Shown here: piece by piece, positions 16,749-25,161 of the stretch
Layout of the letters: every line of letters begins with the position of its first letter
Position numbering within the stretch: the first letter of the stretch is position 1
NCBI GenBank assembly: GCA_037200525.1
Contig: JBBCGG010000001.1
Location: 1,530,501-1,594,500 of the forward strand
Length of the DNA: 64,000 bases
Direction: 5' to 3'
DNA from: Methylocella sp.
GTDB taxonomy: Bacteria; Pseudomonadota; Alphaproteobacteria; Rhizobiales; Beijerinckiaceae
Made by a program: the position numbers and the translations under genes
The notes under the pieces: generated by a model
The model's input: only the letters and a program-made list of their open reading frames with translations
Database searches by the model: none
Told to the model about the DNA's origin: nothing

Positions 16749-18653
16749 ATGTCCCCCTTGGTGAAGGTCCCGACATTCTCCACGCGTCCGCTCGATCCCT
16801 TGACCGCCGAAGAAATCGAGGCCGCCGCTCGTTTTGTACGCGCATCGCACGATCTTGGCGCGGGGATGCGTTTCGAGACGATCGTGCTCGAAGAACGTTT
16901 CGACGACAGTATGGACCGTCGAGCTTTCGTAGCCGTCCATGATGTGGAAACCAGCAACGTTTTTGAGGCGGTTGTTTCGCTCGAAACAGGGGCGATCCTG
17001 CGATGGACGCCGCGACCCGGCGCCAGGCCTCGGATCTCGCCTGACGAGTTCTTGATGGCTGAAAGCCTGACGATCGAGGATCCGCGCTTCATCGCCGGCT
17101 TGAAGCGGCGCGGCATCGCCGACCGCGCGCTAGTTTGCTGCGACCCGTGGTCTTGCGGCGTCTTCGGCCATGATGATGAGATCGGACGCCGCATCATCTT
17201 GGTTTTCTGTTGGGTGCGCTCCAGCCCAAACGACAATCAGTTCGCTCATCCGGTCGAAGGATTGACGGCCGTGGTCGACATCAACCGTAGTGAAGTGGTT
17301 CGAGTCGACGATGACGCGCAGGCGCCGCCCGTCCCTGCGGCGGCGTCGAACTATATCGCCCGGTTCCAAGACAGTTGGCGCAGCGACATGCGCCCAATCG
17401 ACGTAATCCAGCCGGACGGCCCGAGCTTTATCGTCGACGGATGGCAAGTCGATTGGTGCGGTTGGCGCTTTTCCATCGGCTTTACGCCGCGTGAGGGGCT
17501 TGTCCTCCATAATCTCTCGATTCGCGATGCGGGAAAGCACCGGTCCGTATTGCGCCGCGCAGCCCTCGCCGAAATGGTTGTCCCCTACGGAAGTCCGCAT
17601 TCCACACATGTGCGAAAGAACGCCTTCGATTGCGGAGACTATGGCATCGGGGTTGTCGCAAACAGCTTGGAGCTCGGCTGCGATTGCCTCGGCGTGATCC
17701 GCTATTTCGACGTCGCCTTCAATCGCACCGACGGCTCCGCGCAGATGATCCGGAACGCCATCTGCATGCATGAGGAAGATACCGGAATTCAATGGAAGCA
17801 CACCGATTTCAGAACCGGCGAAGTCAGCGTTCGCCGCGGTCGTCGTCTCGTAATCTCGTTCATCGCCACGGTCGGCAATTATGAATATGGCTTCTATTGG
17901 CACCTTCAGCTCGATGGAACCATCGAACTCGAGATCAAGCTGACTGGGATCATCAACACGGCGGGTCTGCTGCCGGACGGAACGCCGGGGCGCGGCACGC
18001 TCGTGGCTCCCGGCGTCGTCGGGCATTTTCATCAGCACATCTTCAACGTCCGCCTCGACATGGCGGTGGACGGGACGGACAACACGGTGATTGAAGTCGA
18101 CACCATCGCCGACCCCCCGGGCCCAGAGAACCCCTGGAACAACGCATTGAGCGTAGTCGAGACCCCGCTCACAAAGGAAAGCGAAGCGCGACGCAAATCG
18201 GATGCCTCGCGCATCCGCAATTGGAAGATCGTCAATCGCGGTCGCCGGACGGCGTTAGGCGCCCATCCGGCCTATCGGCTCGTTCCGCATAGCGCCGTGC
18301 AGACTTTCGCGCTGCCGGGATCGCAGGTCGCTGAACGAGCCGGCTTTGCCGCTTACGACCTATGGGTGACGCAGACGCGAGCCGACGAGCGATGGCCCGC
18401 CGGGGACTATGTCAATCAGAGCAAGCCCGGCGAAGGCCTGCCACGTTATGCGGCGCAGGACAGGACGATCGAGGACCGCGCGATTACAGTCTGGCACACT
18501 TTTGGCCACCATCACATACCAAGGCCGGAGGATTATCCGGTCCAACCCGTTGTCCGTTGCGGCTTCGCCCTGCAGCCTTTTGGCTTCTTTGATAAAAATC
18601 CTACACTTGATGTGCCTCCTACAAATAAAAGGCACAGTTGCTGCGCGTTATAG
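16749..18653 (+). CDS. Copper-containing primary amine oxidase (topaquinone)
   Basis: A 634-residue type-2 copper amine oxidase that converts a primary amine to aldehyde, ammonia and hydrogen peroxide. The Tyr that becomes topaquinone is Y378 in VGNYEYGFYW. The catalytic base is D294 in AFDCGDYGIG. Copper ligands are H428 and H430 in HFHQHIFN and H589 in GHHHIPRPEDYP. All essential residues are present. No signal peptide is seen, so the enzyme is probably cytoplasmic, like Arthrobacter phenylethylamine/histamine oxidases. TAGGAG lies 5 bases upstream of ATG 16749; the longer frame to 16695 lacks this. It is divergent to the methylamine operon, and ammonia from both would feed the same pool. 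Confidence 0.95.
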   Translation: MSPLVKVPTFSTRPLDPLTAEEIEAAARFVRASHDLGAGMRFETIVLEERFDDSMDRRAFVAVHDVETSNVFEAVVSLETGAILRWTPRPGARPRISPDEFLMAESLTIEDPRFIAGLKRRGIADRALVCCDPWSCGVFGHDDEIGRRIILVFCWVRSSPNDNQFAHPVEGLTAVVDINRSEVVRVDDDAQAPPVPAAASNYIARFQDSWRSDMRPIDVIQPDGPSFIVDGWQVDWCGWRFSIGFTPREGLVLHNLSIRDAGKHRSVLRRAALAEMVVPYGSPHSTHVRKNAFDCGDYGIGVVANSLELGCDCLGVIRYFDVAFNRTDGSAQMIRNAICMHEEDTGIQWKHTDFRTGEVSVRRGRRLVISFIATVGNYEYGFYWHLQLDGTIELEIKLTGIINTAGLLPDGTPGRGTLVAPGVVGHFHQHIFNVRLDMAVDGTDNTVIEVDTIADPPGPENPWNNALSVVETPLTKESEARRKSDASRIRNWKIVNRGRRTALGAHPAYRLVPHSAVQTFALPGSQVAERAGFAAYDLWVTQTRADERWPAGDYVNQSKPGEGLPRYAAQDRTIEDRAITVWHTFGHHHIPRPEDYPVQPVVRCGFALQPFGFFDKNPTLDVPPTNKRHSCCAL

Positions 18654-18852
18654 CAAGTTGATATTTTAATATCATTTTCTGCCAAAACTATTTGCGTGCA
18701 GAGCGGATTTGGGGCGCCATTCGTACAAATCTTAAACGCATTGCTTAGCATTACATTTTATATTTATAGGTAGAGCAAAAAAAGTATTTTATTGAATGGC
18801 CCTCGGTGAGCTAAACTTAACAGTGTCTCGGACCACTGTAGAGGGATAATTC

Positions 18853-20268
18853 GTGCTTGCGAGTAATGCAGCGACGCCGATCGCCGACGCAGATCCACTT
18901 TGCCGCTTGACCGCCGAAGAATTGCGCGAGGCTTTTGCAAGCGGCAGCCTTTCTCCAGTCGACGTGGCCAGCGCCGCTCTCGATCGCGCCGAAGCCATCC
19001 AGCAGCGTTTCAATGCCTTTACTTACATCGATAGGGACGCGGCGCTTCAGGCCGCTCGAGCATCCGAAAAGCGCTGGCGCAGCGGGTCGCCCTTGTCCTC
19101 TGTGGATGGGGTGACAGCCACGATCAAGGACATCGTCTGGGTCGAAGGGTGGCCGGTCCGTTATGGCAGCCTCAGCACAGCTAATGTCGCAAGCACGGCC
19201 GATGCGCCCGCCGTAGCGCGGTTGCGAGCGGCCGGCGTGACGATGTTCGGCCTGACCACCACCCCGGAGTTCGGCTGGAAAGCGCTCACCGACAGCCCCT
19301 TGAGCGGCATTACGCGCAACCCCTGGAACGCCTCCGTCACGCCGGGGGGGTCTTCCGGCGGCGCCGCTGTGGCGGCGGCGACCGGCGCCGGCGTTTTTCA
19401 CCTCGGCACCGACGGAGGCGGCTCCATCCGCGTCCCCTCCGCCTTCACCGGCATTGTGGGGTTGAAGCCGAGCTACGGCCGCGTGCCCGCCTATCCCGCG
19501 AGCACATTCGGCACTGTCGCCCATCTTGGCCCTATGACCCGTCGCGTTGGCGATGCCCGCGCAATGCTCGAAACCATGTCGGGGAACGATCCTCAAGACT
19601 GGCTCCAAGGGCCAGCCGCGCTTTTGCCCCTCGACAATCAAAAACGCTCCTTCGCCGGCGCCAAAGTCGGGTTCTGGTCAAAGCCTCCTTGCGGATTTTT
19701 GGACCCCGATATCGCGGCGACAATTCACACGATCGTAGATGAGCTCGAGAGTCGAGGGGCGGTGATCGCGTCGGTTGATCTGCCGGGAGAGGATCTGCTT
19801 GATATCTTCACCGTCCTTTGGTTTTCGGGCGCCGCCGCTCGCATAAGCGTCCTGCCGCCTGAGGCTCGCGATAAACTCGATCCAGGTCTCAAAGAGGTCG
19901 TTGCAGCAGGCGAGAGGCTGACGGCCGTCCGCTATGTCCAGGCGATGGCGTCTCGGGCGGAATTCGGTCGCGCCATGGACCGGTTGCTGAACCAGTTCGA
20001 TATCATCGTTTCCCCCGCAACAGCCGTCCCGGCTTTCGCGGCAGGGCATGAGACGCCGCCGGGAAGCAAGTTGAATCGGTGGACCGAGTGGGCCGGGTTC
20101 AGCTTTCCAATCAATCTTAGTCAACAGCCTGCGGCGACTGTGCCATGCGGGCGCACCGCGTCCGGCCTGCCGATCGGGTTGCAGATCATCGGCGGCCGGG
20201 GCGAGGACGCGCGCGTGCTCGCTTTCGCCGAGGCTTTCGAGATCGCATTCCCCGCCTTCTTCTTGTGA
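18853..20268 (+). CDS. Amidase (amidase-signature family)
   Basis: A 471-residue amidase-signature hydrolase related to GatA. The Ser-cisSer-Lys triad is visible: Lys in TATIKDIVW, the cis-Ser within TPGGSSGGAAVAAATG, and the nucleophile in TDGGGSIRVPSAFTG. Members hydrolyse carboxamides to acid plus ammonia or amine. No gatB or gatC is near, so a tRNA amidotransferase role is unlikely. The start is a GTG at 18853 with GAGGGA upstream. The preceding 199 bases (18654-18852) are AT-rich and may carry a promoter. The importer genes follow after 37 bases, linking the amidase to uptake of an amide. Confidence 0.9.
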   Translation: MLASNAATPIADADPLCRLTAEELREAFASGSLSPVDVASAALDRAEAIQQRFNAFTYIDRDAALQAARASEKRWRSGSPLSSVDGVTATIKDIVWVEGWPVRYGSLSTANVASTADAPAVARLRAAGVTMFGLTTTPEFGWKALTDSPLSGITRNPWNASVTPGGSSGGAAVAAATGAGVFHLGTDGGGSIRVPSAFTGIVGLKPSYGRVPAYPASTFGTVAHLGPMTRRVGDARAMLETMSGNDPQDWLQGPAALLPLDNQKRSFAGAKVGFWSKPPCGFLDPDIAATIHTIVDELESRGAVIASVDLPGEDLLDIFTVLWFSGAAARISVLPPEARDKLDPGLKEVVAAGERLTAVRYVQAMASRAEFGRAMDRLLNQFDIIVSPATAVPAFAAGHETPPGSKLNRWTEWAGFSFPINLSQQPAATVPCGRTASGLPIGLQIIGGRGEDARVLAFAEAFEIAFPAFFL

Positions 20269-20305
20269 GTCGGCGGGGTCATTTTAACGGATGAAGGGAA
20301 CGACC

Positions 20306-21610
20306 ATGCTTGACAGACGATCGATATTGCGCGGTTCGGTTGGAGCAGGCGCAGCCGGCATGGCCGCTCTTGCGAGCATGGGGGCCGACAGCGCCCTCGC
20401 CGCAGATGCGAGCGCCGCGATCCCGATCGGGGCGGCGCTTCCGATGTCCGGCCTTGCCGCCGCCGACGGCATAGAGTTCAAGAATGGACTCGACCTCGCG
20501 GCCGCGGAGATCAATGCGGCAGGCGGGATTCTAGGCCGCAAGGTCGAGATACATGTGGAAGACACGAAGGACATGGGGGCCGATATCGTCACCCAGTCGA
20601 TGCAACGCCTCATCGACAGGTTTTCTGTTCCGGCGATCATCAACGGCTACAACGTCGGCACTAACATGGTGGAAATGGATGTCGCCGCCGACAGCGACAT
20701 CATCATGATGCACGCCAATACGCTTATCTCACACAACGAGAAATTCAAATCCGATCCGGCGCGGTTCTACGGCAGTTTCCAGATGGATCCGCCGGAATAT
20801 TACTACGGCCCCGGCTGCCTCAACTTTCTTGACGAACTGATCAAGGCCGGCAAATGGAAGCCCGCCAACAAGAAGATCGCCATTATCCCCTCGGCGGTCG
20901 AATACGCAGTCGTTATCGCCAACGCCATCCGCGCTAAGGCGACCGAATATGGCTTCGAGGTCGGCCTTTTCGAGACGGTGCAATTTCCCACCACCCAATG
21001 GGGGCCGACGCTCGCCAAACTTCGTCAGGATCCGCCGGCCGCGATCCTTGTTACGCATTTCCTGCCTCAGGATCTCGCTCAATTCATGCTGCAGTTCACG
21101 CCGCAGCCGACCAAGAGCCTGATTTATATGCAATATGGGCCATCGCTTCCCGCATTTCGCGACATCGGCGGTAAAGCGGTCAACGGCGTTATATATTCAA
21201 CCGTGATTGGCTGTCTGCCGGACGATTTCTCGATGGCTTTCCGAAAAAGCTATCGTGAGAAATTCGGACCGAAGGCCGCCTACATCACGGGCTCGCAGAC
21301 CTATGACGCTCTATGGAAATGGGCGCTTGCGGCGGCCATCGCCGGCGGTCCCGGCAAACCGTTCGAAAAAGAGCAAACCCAGAAGGTCGCAGCCGCGCTG
21401 CGCAACCTCGTCTATCGCGGCGTCAATGGCGTGCAACGGACCGACCCGGCAGGCCAGTCGTCCTACTGCTATCCGACGCAGGTGGCCGATCCGTCCCTCG
21501 GTATGCCGCATCAGTTCCTTCAGCATCAGGATTATAAAACAGACCCCAAACTCATTGCGCCCGCCCTTTACGCGACCGATTCCTTTGTCCTGCCGCCATG
21601 GATGAGTTGA
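20306..21610 (+). CDS. ABC transporter substrate-binding protein (branched-chain amino acid/urea/amide type)
   Basis: A 434-residue periplasmic binding protein of the Leu/Ile/Val-binding (Peripla_BP_6) class. The N terminus has RRSILRGSVGAG with a following Ala-rich hydrophobic stretch, which resembles a Tat signal. The mature part begins near PIGAALPMSGLAAADG, and family features EFKNGLDLAAAEINAAGGILGRKVE and MQRLIDR follow. FmdD/UrtA-like amide or urea binders belong to this class; the exact ligand cannot be read. ATG 20306 is preferred over 20291 because GAAGGGAA lies just upstream of it. It is first of five importer genes. Confidence 0.9.
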   Translation: MLDRRSILRGSVGAGAAGMAALASMGADSALAADASAAIPIGAALPMSGLAAADGIEFKNGLDLAAAEINAAGGILGRKVEIHVEDTKDMGADIVTQSMQRLIDRFSVPAIINGYNVGTNMVEMDVAADSDIIMMHANTLISHNEKFKSDPARFYGSFQMDPPEYYYGPGCLNFLDELIKAGKWKPANKKIAIIPSAVEYAVVIANAIRAKATEYGFEVGLFETVQFPTTQWGPTLAKLRQDPPAAILVTHFLPQDLAQFMLQFTPQPTKSLIYMQYGPSLPAFRDIGGKAVNGVIYSTVIGCLPDDFSMAFRKSYREKFGPKAAYITGSQTYDALWKWALAAAIAGGPGKPFEKEQTQKVAAALRNLVYRGVNGVQRTDPAGQSSYCYPTQVADPSLGMPHQFLQHQDYKTDPKLIAPALYATDSFVLPPWMS

Positions 21611-21629
21611 GCGAAAGCGTCCGGTTAAG

Positions 21630-22427
21630 ATGTCGTCAGCTTCTCCCCTCTTCATGTGCGATGGCGTCAGCCGGCACTTCGGTCCGCTTAAGGCGGTGGA
21701 CTGCGTATCGCTTGTCGTCGACGACGGCGAGGTGCTCGGCGTCGGCGGCCCGAATGGCGCGGGCAAGACCACCTTGTTCGACGTTGTGACCGGCTTGACC
21801 CCAGCGACATCGGGGCGGGTTTTCTTCGGCGATCGGGAGATCACCGGTCTCGGGGCCGATCGCATCTGTCAGGAAGGCATCGCCCGCACCTTCCAACTCA
21901 ACGCAGCGTTCGAAACGATGACCGTGCTCGAGAACGTCCAACTCGCCGCCCATTTCGGCGCGAAGCCGCGCCGACTGCCCGGTTTGCGCCTTGGTCGGGA
22001 AACGCGAAGCGCCGCCCTCGACGCGCTCGAGTTCGTCGGCATGGCCGACAAGGCCGCGGCGACGGTGGCGCAACTCCCGGTGCTCGACCGCAAACTGTTG
22101 ATGATAGGGGGAGCAATCGCGACGGGGCCTCGCATGATCTTTCTCGATGAACCCGTCGGCGGCCTCACGGCAAGCGAGATCGACGTGATCATCGCGCTGG
22201 TGCAGAGATTACGGGAGGCGGGCAAGACAATAGTCGTGATCGAGCATGTCATGCGCTTCCTGCTGCAACTTTCGACGCGCGTGCTGATCATGCATCACGG
22301 GCAAATCATCTTTCAGGGCAGACCCGAAAACGTGGTGGATGATCCCGTGGTGGTCGATACTTACCTCGGGGCCGGAGCAACGCGGCGGCTGAAACGCTTC
22401 TTCAAGGAGCGCAGGGCTGATGGCTGA
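21630..22427 (+). CDS. ABC transporter ATP-binding protein, LivG type
   Basis: A 265-residue ATPase with Walker A GPNGAGKTTLF, the LivG-type insert ITGLGADRICQEGIARTFQLNAAFETMTVLENVQLA, Walker B MIFLDEPVGGL and an H-loop (VIEHVM). The usual LSGGQ signature is modified to LLMIGGAIATGP, which is notable because the serine contacting ATP is absent. The partner LivF has a normal signature, so one composite ATP site may be weakened. Gene order binding protein-LivG-LivF-LivH-LivM is complete. The end overlaps livF by eight bases. Confidence 0.92.
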   Translation: MSSASPLFMCDGVSRHFGPLKAVDCVSLVVDDGEVLGVGGPNGAGKTTLFDVVTGLTPATSGRVFFGDREITGLGADRICQEGIARTFQLNAAFETMTVLENVQLAAHFGAKPRRLPGLRLGRETRSAALDALEFVGMADKAAATVAQLPVLDRKLLMIGGAIATGPRMIFLDEPVGGLTASEIDVIIALVQRLREAGKTIVVIEHVMRFLLQLSTRVLIMHHGQIIFQGRPENVVDDPVVVDTYLGAGATRRLKRFFKERRADG

Positions 22428-23139
22428 TCGTCCAGCGCTCGCGCTCAATGGCATCGTATCCGGCTACAATGGCCCACCGATTCTGAACGGGCTGTCGCTC
22501 GAGGTTGCGCATGGTCAACTCATCACCGTGGTCGGCCCGAATGGCCACGGCAAGACCACTCTGCTGAAGACGATTTCCGGGCTCGTGAACCTGCATCAGG
22601 GCGCGATTGAACTCGAAGGAACGTCGATCGCGCGCTTGTCGCCCGACGCGATCGCAGCGCGCGGCGTCGCCCATGTGCCGCAGGGCGATCTGCTGTTCCC
22701 GCAGATGACTGTCGAAGAAAATCTGCAAATGGGCGCTTATGTCGAAAAAAACGCGCAGGTCATCGCGGAGCGCATGAACGAGGTTTTTACTCGCCTGCCG
22801 AAGCTCGCCGAACGCCGTTGTCAGATCGCCTCGACGTTGTCGGGAGGAGAGCGGCGCATGGCGGGGATCGGGCGCGGTCTTATGATGGGCGGCCGCGTTC
22901 TGTTGATCGACGAGCCGTCGCTCGGCTTGGCGCCCCTCGTCATCGAACAGATCTACAGCGTCATCGCCGATCTCAAGGCGTCCGGTCGGTCCATCCTGCT
23001 CGTCGAGGAGAACCCGGCGCGGGTGATCGGGCTCGCGGACAAAATTCATCTCCTCGACAACGGCGAATTTGTCTGGTCCGGCCTGCCTGACGAGTTGATG
23101 GCGCGCGACGAACTTCTTTCCACTTATTTGGGGGGCTGA
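22420..23139 (+). CDS. ABC transporter ATP-binding protein, LivF type
   Basis: A 239-residue ATPase with Walker A GPNGHGKTTLLK (a His replaces the more common Ala), the Q-loop region VPQGDLLFPQMTVEENLQMGAY, the signature TLSGGERRMAGIGRGLM, Walker B VLLIDEPSLGLAP and IYSVIADLKASGRSILLVEENP. The last element, EEN in place of EQN, holds the position after which LivF-type proteins lack a classical H-loop. It pairs with the LivG-type protein upstream to drive the LivHM channel. Its start overlaps the previous gene, giving coupled synthesis. Confidence 0.93.
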   Translation: MADRPALALNGIVSGYNGPPILNGLSLEVAHGQLITVVGPNGHGKTTLLKTISGLVNLHQGAIELEGTSIARLSPDAIAARGVAHVPQGDLLFPQMTVEENLQMGAYVEKNAQVIAERMNEVFTRLPKLAERRCQIASTLSGGERRMAGIGRGLMMGGRVLLIDEPSLGLAPLVIEQIYSVIADLKASGRSILLVEENPARVIGLADKIHLLDNGEFVWSGLPDELMARDELLSTYLGG

Positions 23140-23144
23140 GCAGG

Positions 23145-24035
23145 ATGAGCGTAAGCACCCTCGTCGCGATCTTGACCGCAGGGCTCACTAATGGCGCGAT
23201 CTATGCCCTCGCCACTATCGGCCTTTCCTTGGTCTGGGGGTCGATGGGGATGTTGAACATGGCCCATGGCGCGTTGCTTGCGCTTGGCGGTTATGCGGCA
23301 TACTCGACAGTCGTCACCCTCGGCTTTCCGGCGCCATTGGGTTTTGTCGGCGCTGTCGTGGCCGGAGCCATAGCCGGCGCCCTGCTATACGCCACGGTGG
23401 TTCGCCAACTTCTAAAACAAGCCGCCCAAACCTTCGAAACCAACGTGCTGATCGCCACGGTCGGCATCGGCATCGCGCTCGAAAATGGGATACTGATGGT
23501 TTATGGAGGGCAGCCTCTTCGCCAACCCGTAACCGCCCCAGGCCTCGTGCCGCTCGGCAGTTCCGAGGTGCCCACGCAGAACCTCGCGATCATCGTCGTT
23601 TCGCTGGCGATGATGGCGATGGTCGCGTGGCTGCTGGCCCGCACGCGGATGGGCCGAGCCATCCGGGCGACAGCACAGAACCGCGAGGCGGCTCAGTTGA
23701 TGGGCGTTCCGACGAGCCGCGTCTATCTTCAGGTCCTGATGCTCTCGGGCGTTCTGGCTGGCGTCTGCGGCGTGCTGGTCAGCTCGATCACCCAGCTCAG
23801 TCCGCCGCTCGGCGGCGATCCCATGCTCAAGGCGTTTATCATGTGCGTCGTGGCTGGGCTCGGCAACCTGCCCGGTGCGGTGATCTCGGCTTTCTTTCTG
23901 GCGCTCGTTGAAGCCTTCGTGCAATTCGGGGCCGGGGCTCGATGGGGCTTTCCGGTTCTTCTTCTGATCGTGATCGTCGTTATGATCTGGCGTCCATCGG
24001 GCCTCTTCGGCCGGGCCCAGATCCGGCGCCTGTGA
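23145..24035 (+). CDS. ABC transporter permease, LivH type
   Basis: A 296-residue inner-membrane permease with about eight hydrophobic segments. It starts with LTNGAIYALATIGLSLVWGSMGMLNMAHGALLALGGYAAY, the typical LivH opening. The cytoplasmic coupling loop is RATAQNREAAQLMGVPTSRVY, matching the family's RA.AQN...A..MG. motif. It ends with MIWRPSGLFGR. It begins six bases after livF and is followed nine bases later by livM. Confidence 0.94.
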   Translation: MSVSTLVAILTAGLTNGAIYALATIGLSLVWGSMGMLNMAHGALLALGGYAAYSTVVTLGFPAPLGFVGAVVAGAIAGALLYATVVRQLLKQAAQTFETNVLIATVGIGIALENGILMVYGGQPLRQPVTAPGLVPLGSSEVPTQNLAIIVVSLAMMAMVAWLLARTRMGRAIRATAQNREAAQLMGVPTSRVYLQVLMLSGVLAGVCGVLVSSITQLSPPLGGDPMLKAFIMCVVAGLGNLPGAVISAFFLALVEAFVQFGAGARWGFPVLLLIVIVVMIWRPSGLFGRAQIRRL

Positions 24036-24043
24036 GGCGAACC

Positions 24044-25105
24044 ATGAGATTACAGCCGCCAGCGTCGATTCAGACTCGCCGGGAGCCGCTCCCCTTAACC
24101 GACATCATCATGACGATCGCCGTCATCGCCGCGCTCGTCGCAATCCCGTTCTTCGTCGAAAGCCGCTACGTTCTCGGACAGCTCATTCTAGCCCTATTTT
24201 TATCGACAATCGCGGCGCAGTGGAATCTGCTGTTCGGCTATGCCGGGGTGTTCTCGCTGGCGCAGATGGCGATTTTTGGTTTCGGCGGCTATGTGACCGC
24301 GATGCTTTGCGTCTACTTCGGGCTAAGCGTCTGGGCCGCCATTCCGCTTGGCGCGCTGAGCGCCGTCGTTTTCAGCCTTATCATCGGCGCCGCCTGTCTG
24401 CGGCTGTCCGGAGTCTATGTAGCGTTGCTAACCTTGGCGATCGCGCAGGCCCTTTATGTCCTCATCGTCACCGATACGGATTGCTTCATGATGGTTGGAT
24501 CCGCCTGCCGCCAGTTGACCGGAGGCGCTGTGGGATTTGCCCGTTTCGGCGATCTTGGAATGCGGGCGTGGCTGAAAGGCAAATGGCTGGTGGGCGATTA
24601 CGCCATCGTCTCAGCTCTATTCGGATTTACGATGCTCTCGACTTACGCGATCATCAACAGCCCGATCGGACTCGCATTCCGCGCGCTAAAGGATAATCCA
24701 GGCTACGCGGTGGCGCGAGGCGTCAATCGTTTTCAGGCGCAGTTTCTCGTCTTTGGGATTTCGGCGTTCTTTACCGGACTCGCGGGCGGCTTTTACGCCG
24801 CGCATTTCCAGGCGATCAGCCCCGGCATCCTGTCCTTGTCGCAGCTGCTGTTCATTATCGCCGCAACGGTGGTCGGCGGCGTCGGCACCTTCTGGGGCCC
24901 CTTCATCGGAACATTGATTCTCATGCTCGCTGATGAAGCGATGCGCGAAACAGGCGAATTCCGAAATCTTGGTCTCGGCCTGATCATCGCTGCATCAATC
25001 GTTCTGATGCCAAACGGATTGCTCGGGCGTCTTAGCGACGCCGGGCGTTGGCTGCGAACGCGCAGCAGTCGGCCGAGCCGCGTCGCCGTGCGAACCCAAG
25101 CCTAA
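24044..25105 (+). CDS. ABC transporter permease, LivM type
   Basis: A 353-residue permease with about nine to ten membrane spans. AQWNLLFGYAGVFSLAQMAIFGFGGY is the LivM hallmark, and AFRALKDNPGYAVARGVNRF is the coupling loop. IAATVVGGVGTFWGPFIGTL and MPNGLLGR mark the C terminus. Start 24044 is preferred to 23942, which would overlap livH by about 90 bases. The 56 bases between its stop and the next gene contain several TAACGAA/CTAACAAA-like direct microrepeats with no obvious role. Confidence 0.94.
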   Translation: MRLQPPASIQTRREPLPLTDIIMTIAVIAALVAIPFFVESRYVLGQLILALFLSTIAAQWNLLFGYAGVFSLAQMAIFGFGGYVTAMLCVYFGLSVWAAIPLGALSAVVFSLIIGAACLRLSGVYVALLTLAIAQALYVLIVTDTDCFMMVGSACRQLTGGAVGFARFGDLGMRAWLKGKWLVGDYAIVSALFGFTMLSTYAIINSPIGLAFRALKDNPGYAVARGVNRFQAQFLVFGISAFFTGLAGGFYAAHFQAISPGILSLSQLLFIIAATVVGGVGTFWGPFIGTLILMLADEAMRETGEFRNLGLGLIIAASIVLMPNGLLGRLSDAGRWLRTRSSRPSRVAVRTQA

Positions 25106-25161
25106 CGAATTCAAGTCTAACGAACCTACCTAACAAACCCCGAGTCATGAGGAGACCATTC

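Noticed and set aside
18853-20268. Call as GatA of the tRNA amidotransferase
   Set aside because: gatB and gatC are absent and the neighbours are catabolic and transport genes.
25106-25161. TAACGAA-like microrepeats as a possible CRISPR or operator array
   Set aside because: Only three or four imperfect short copies within 50 bases and no spacers; probably chance or slippage.
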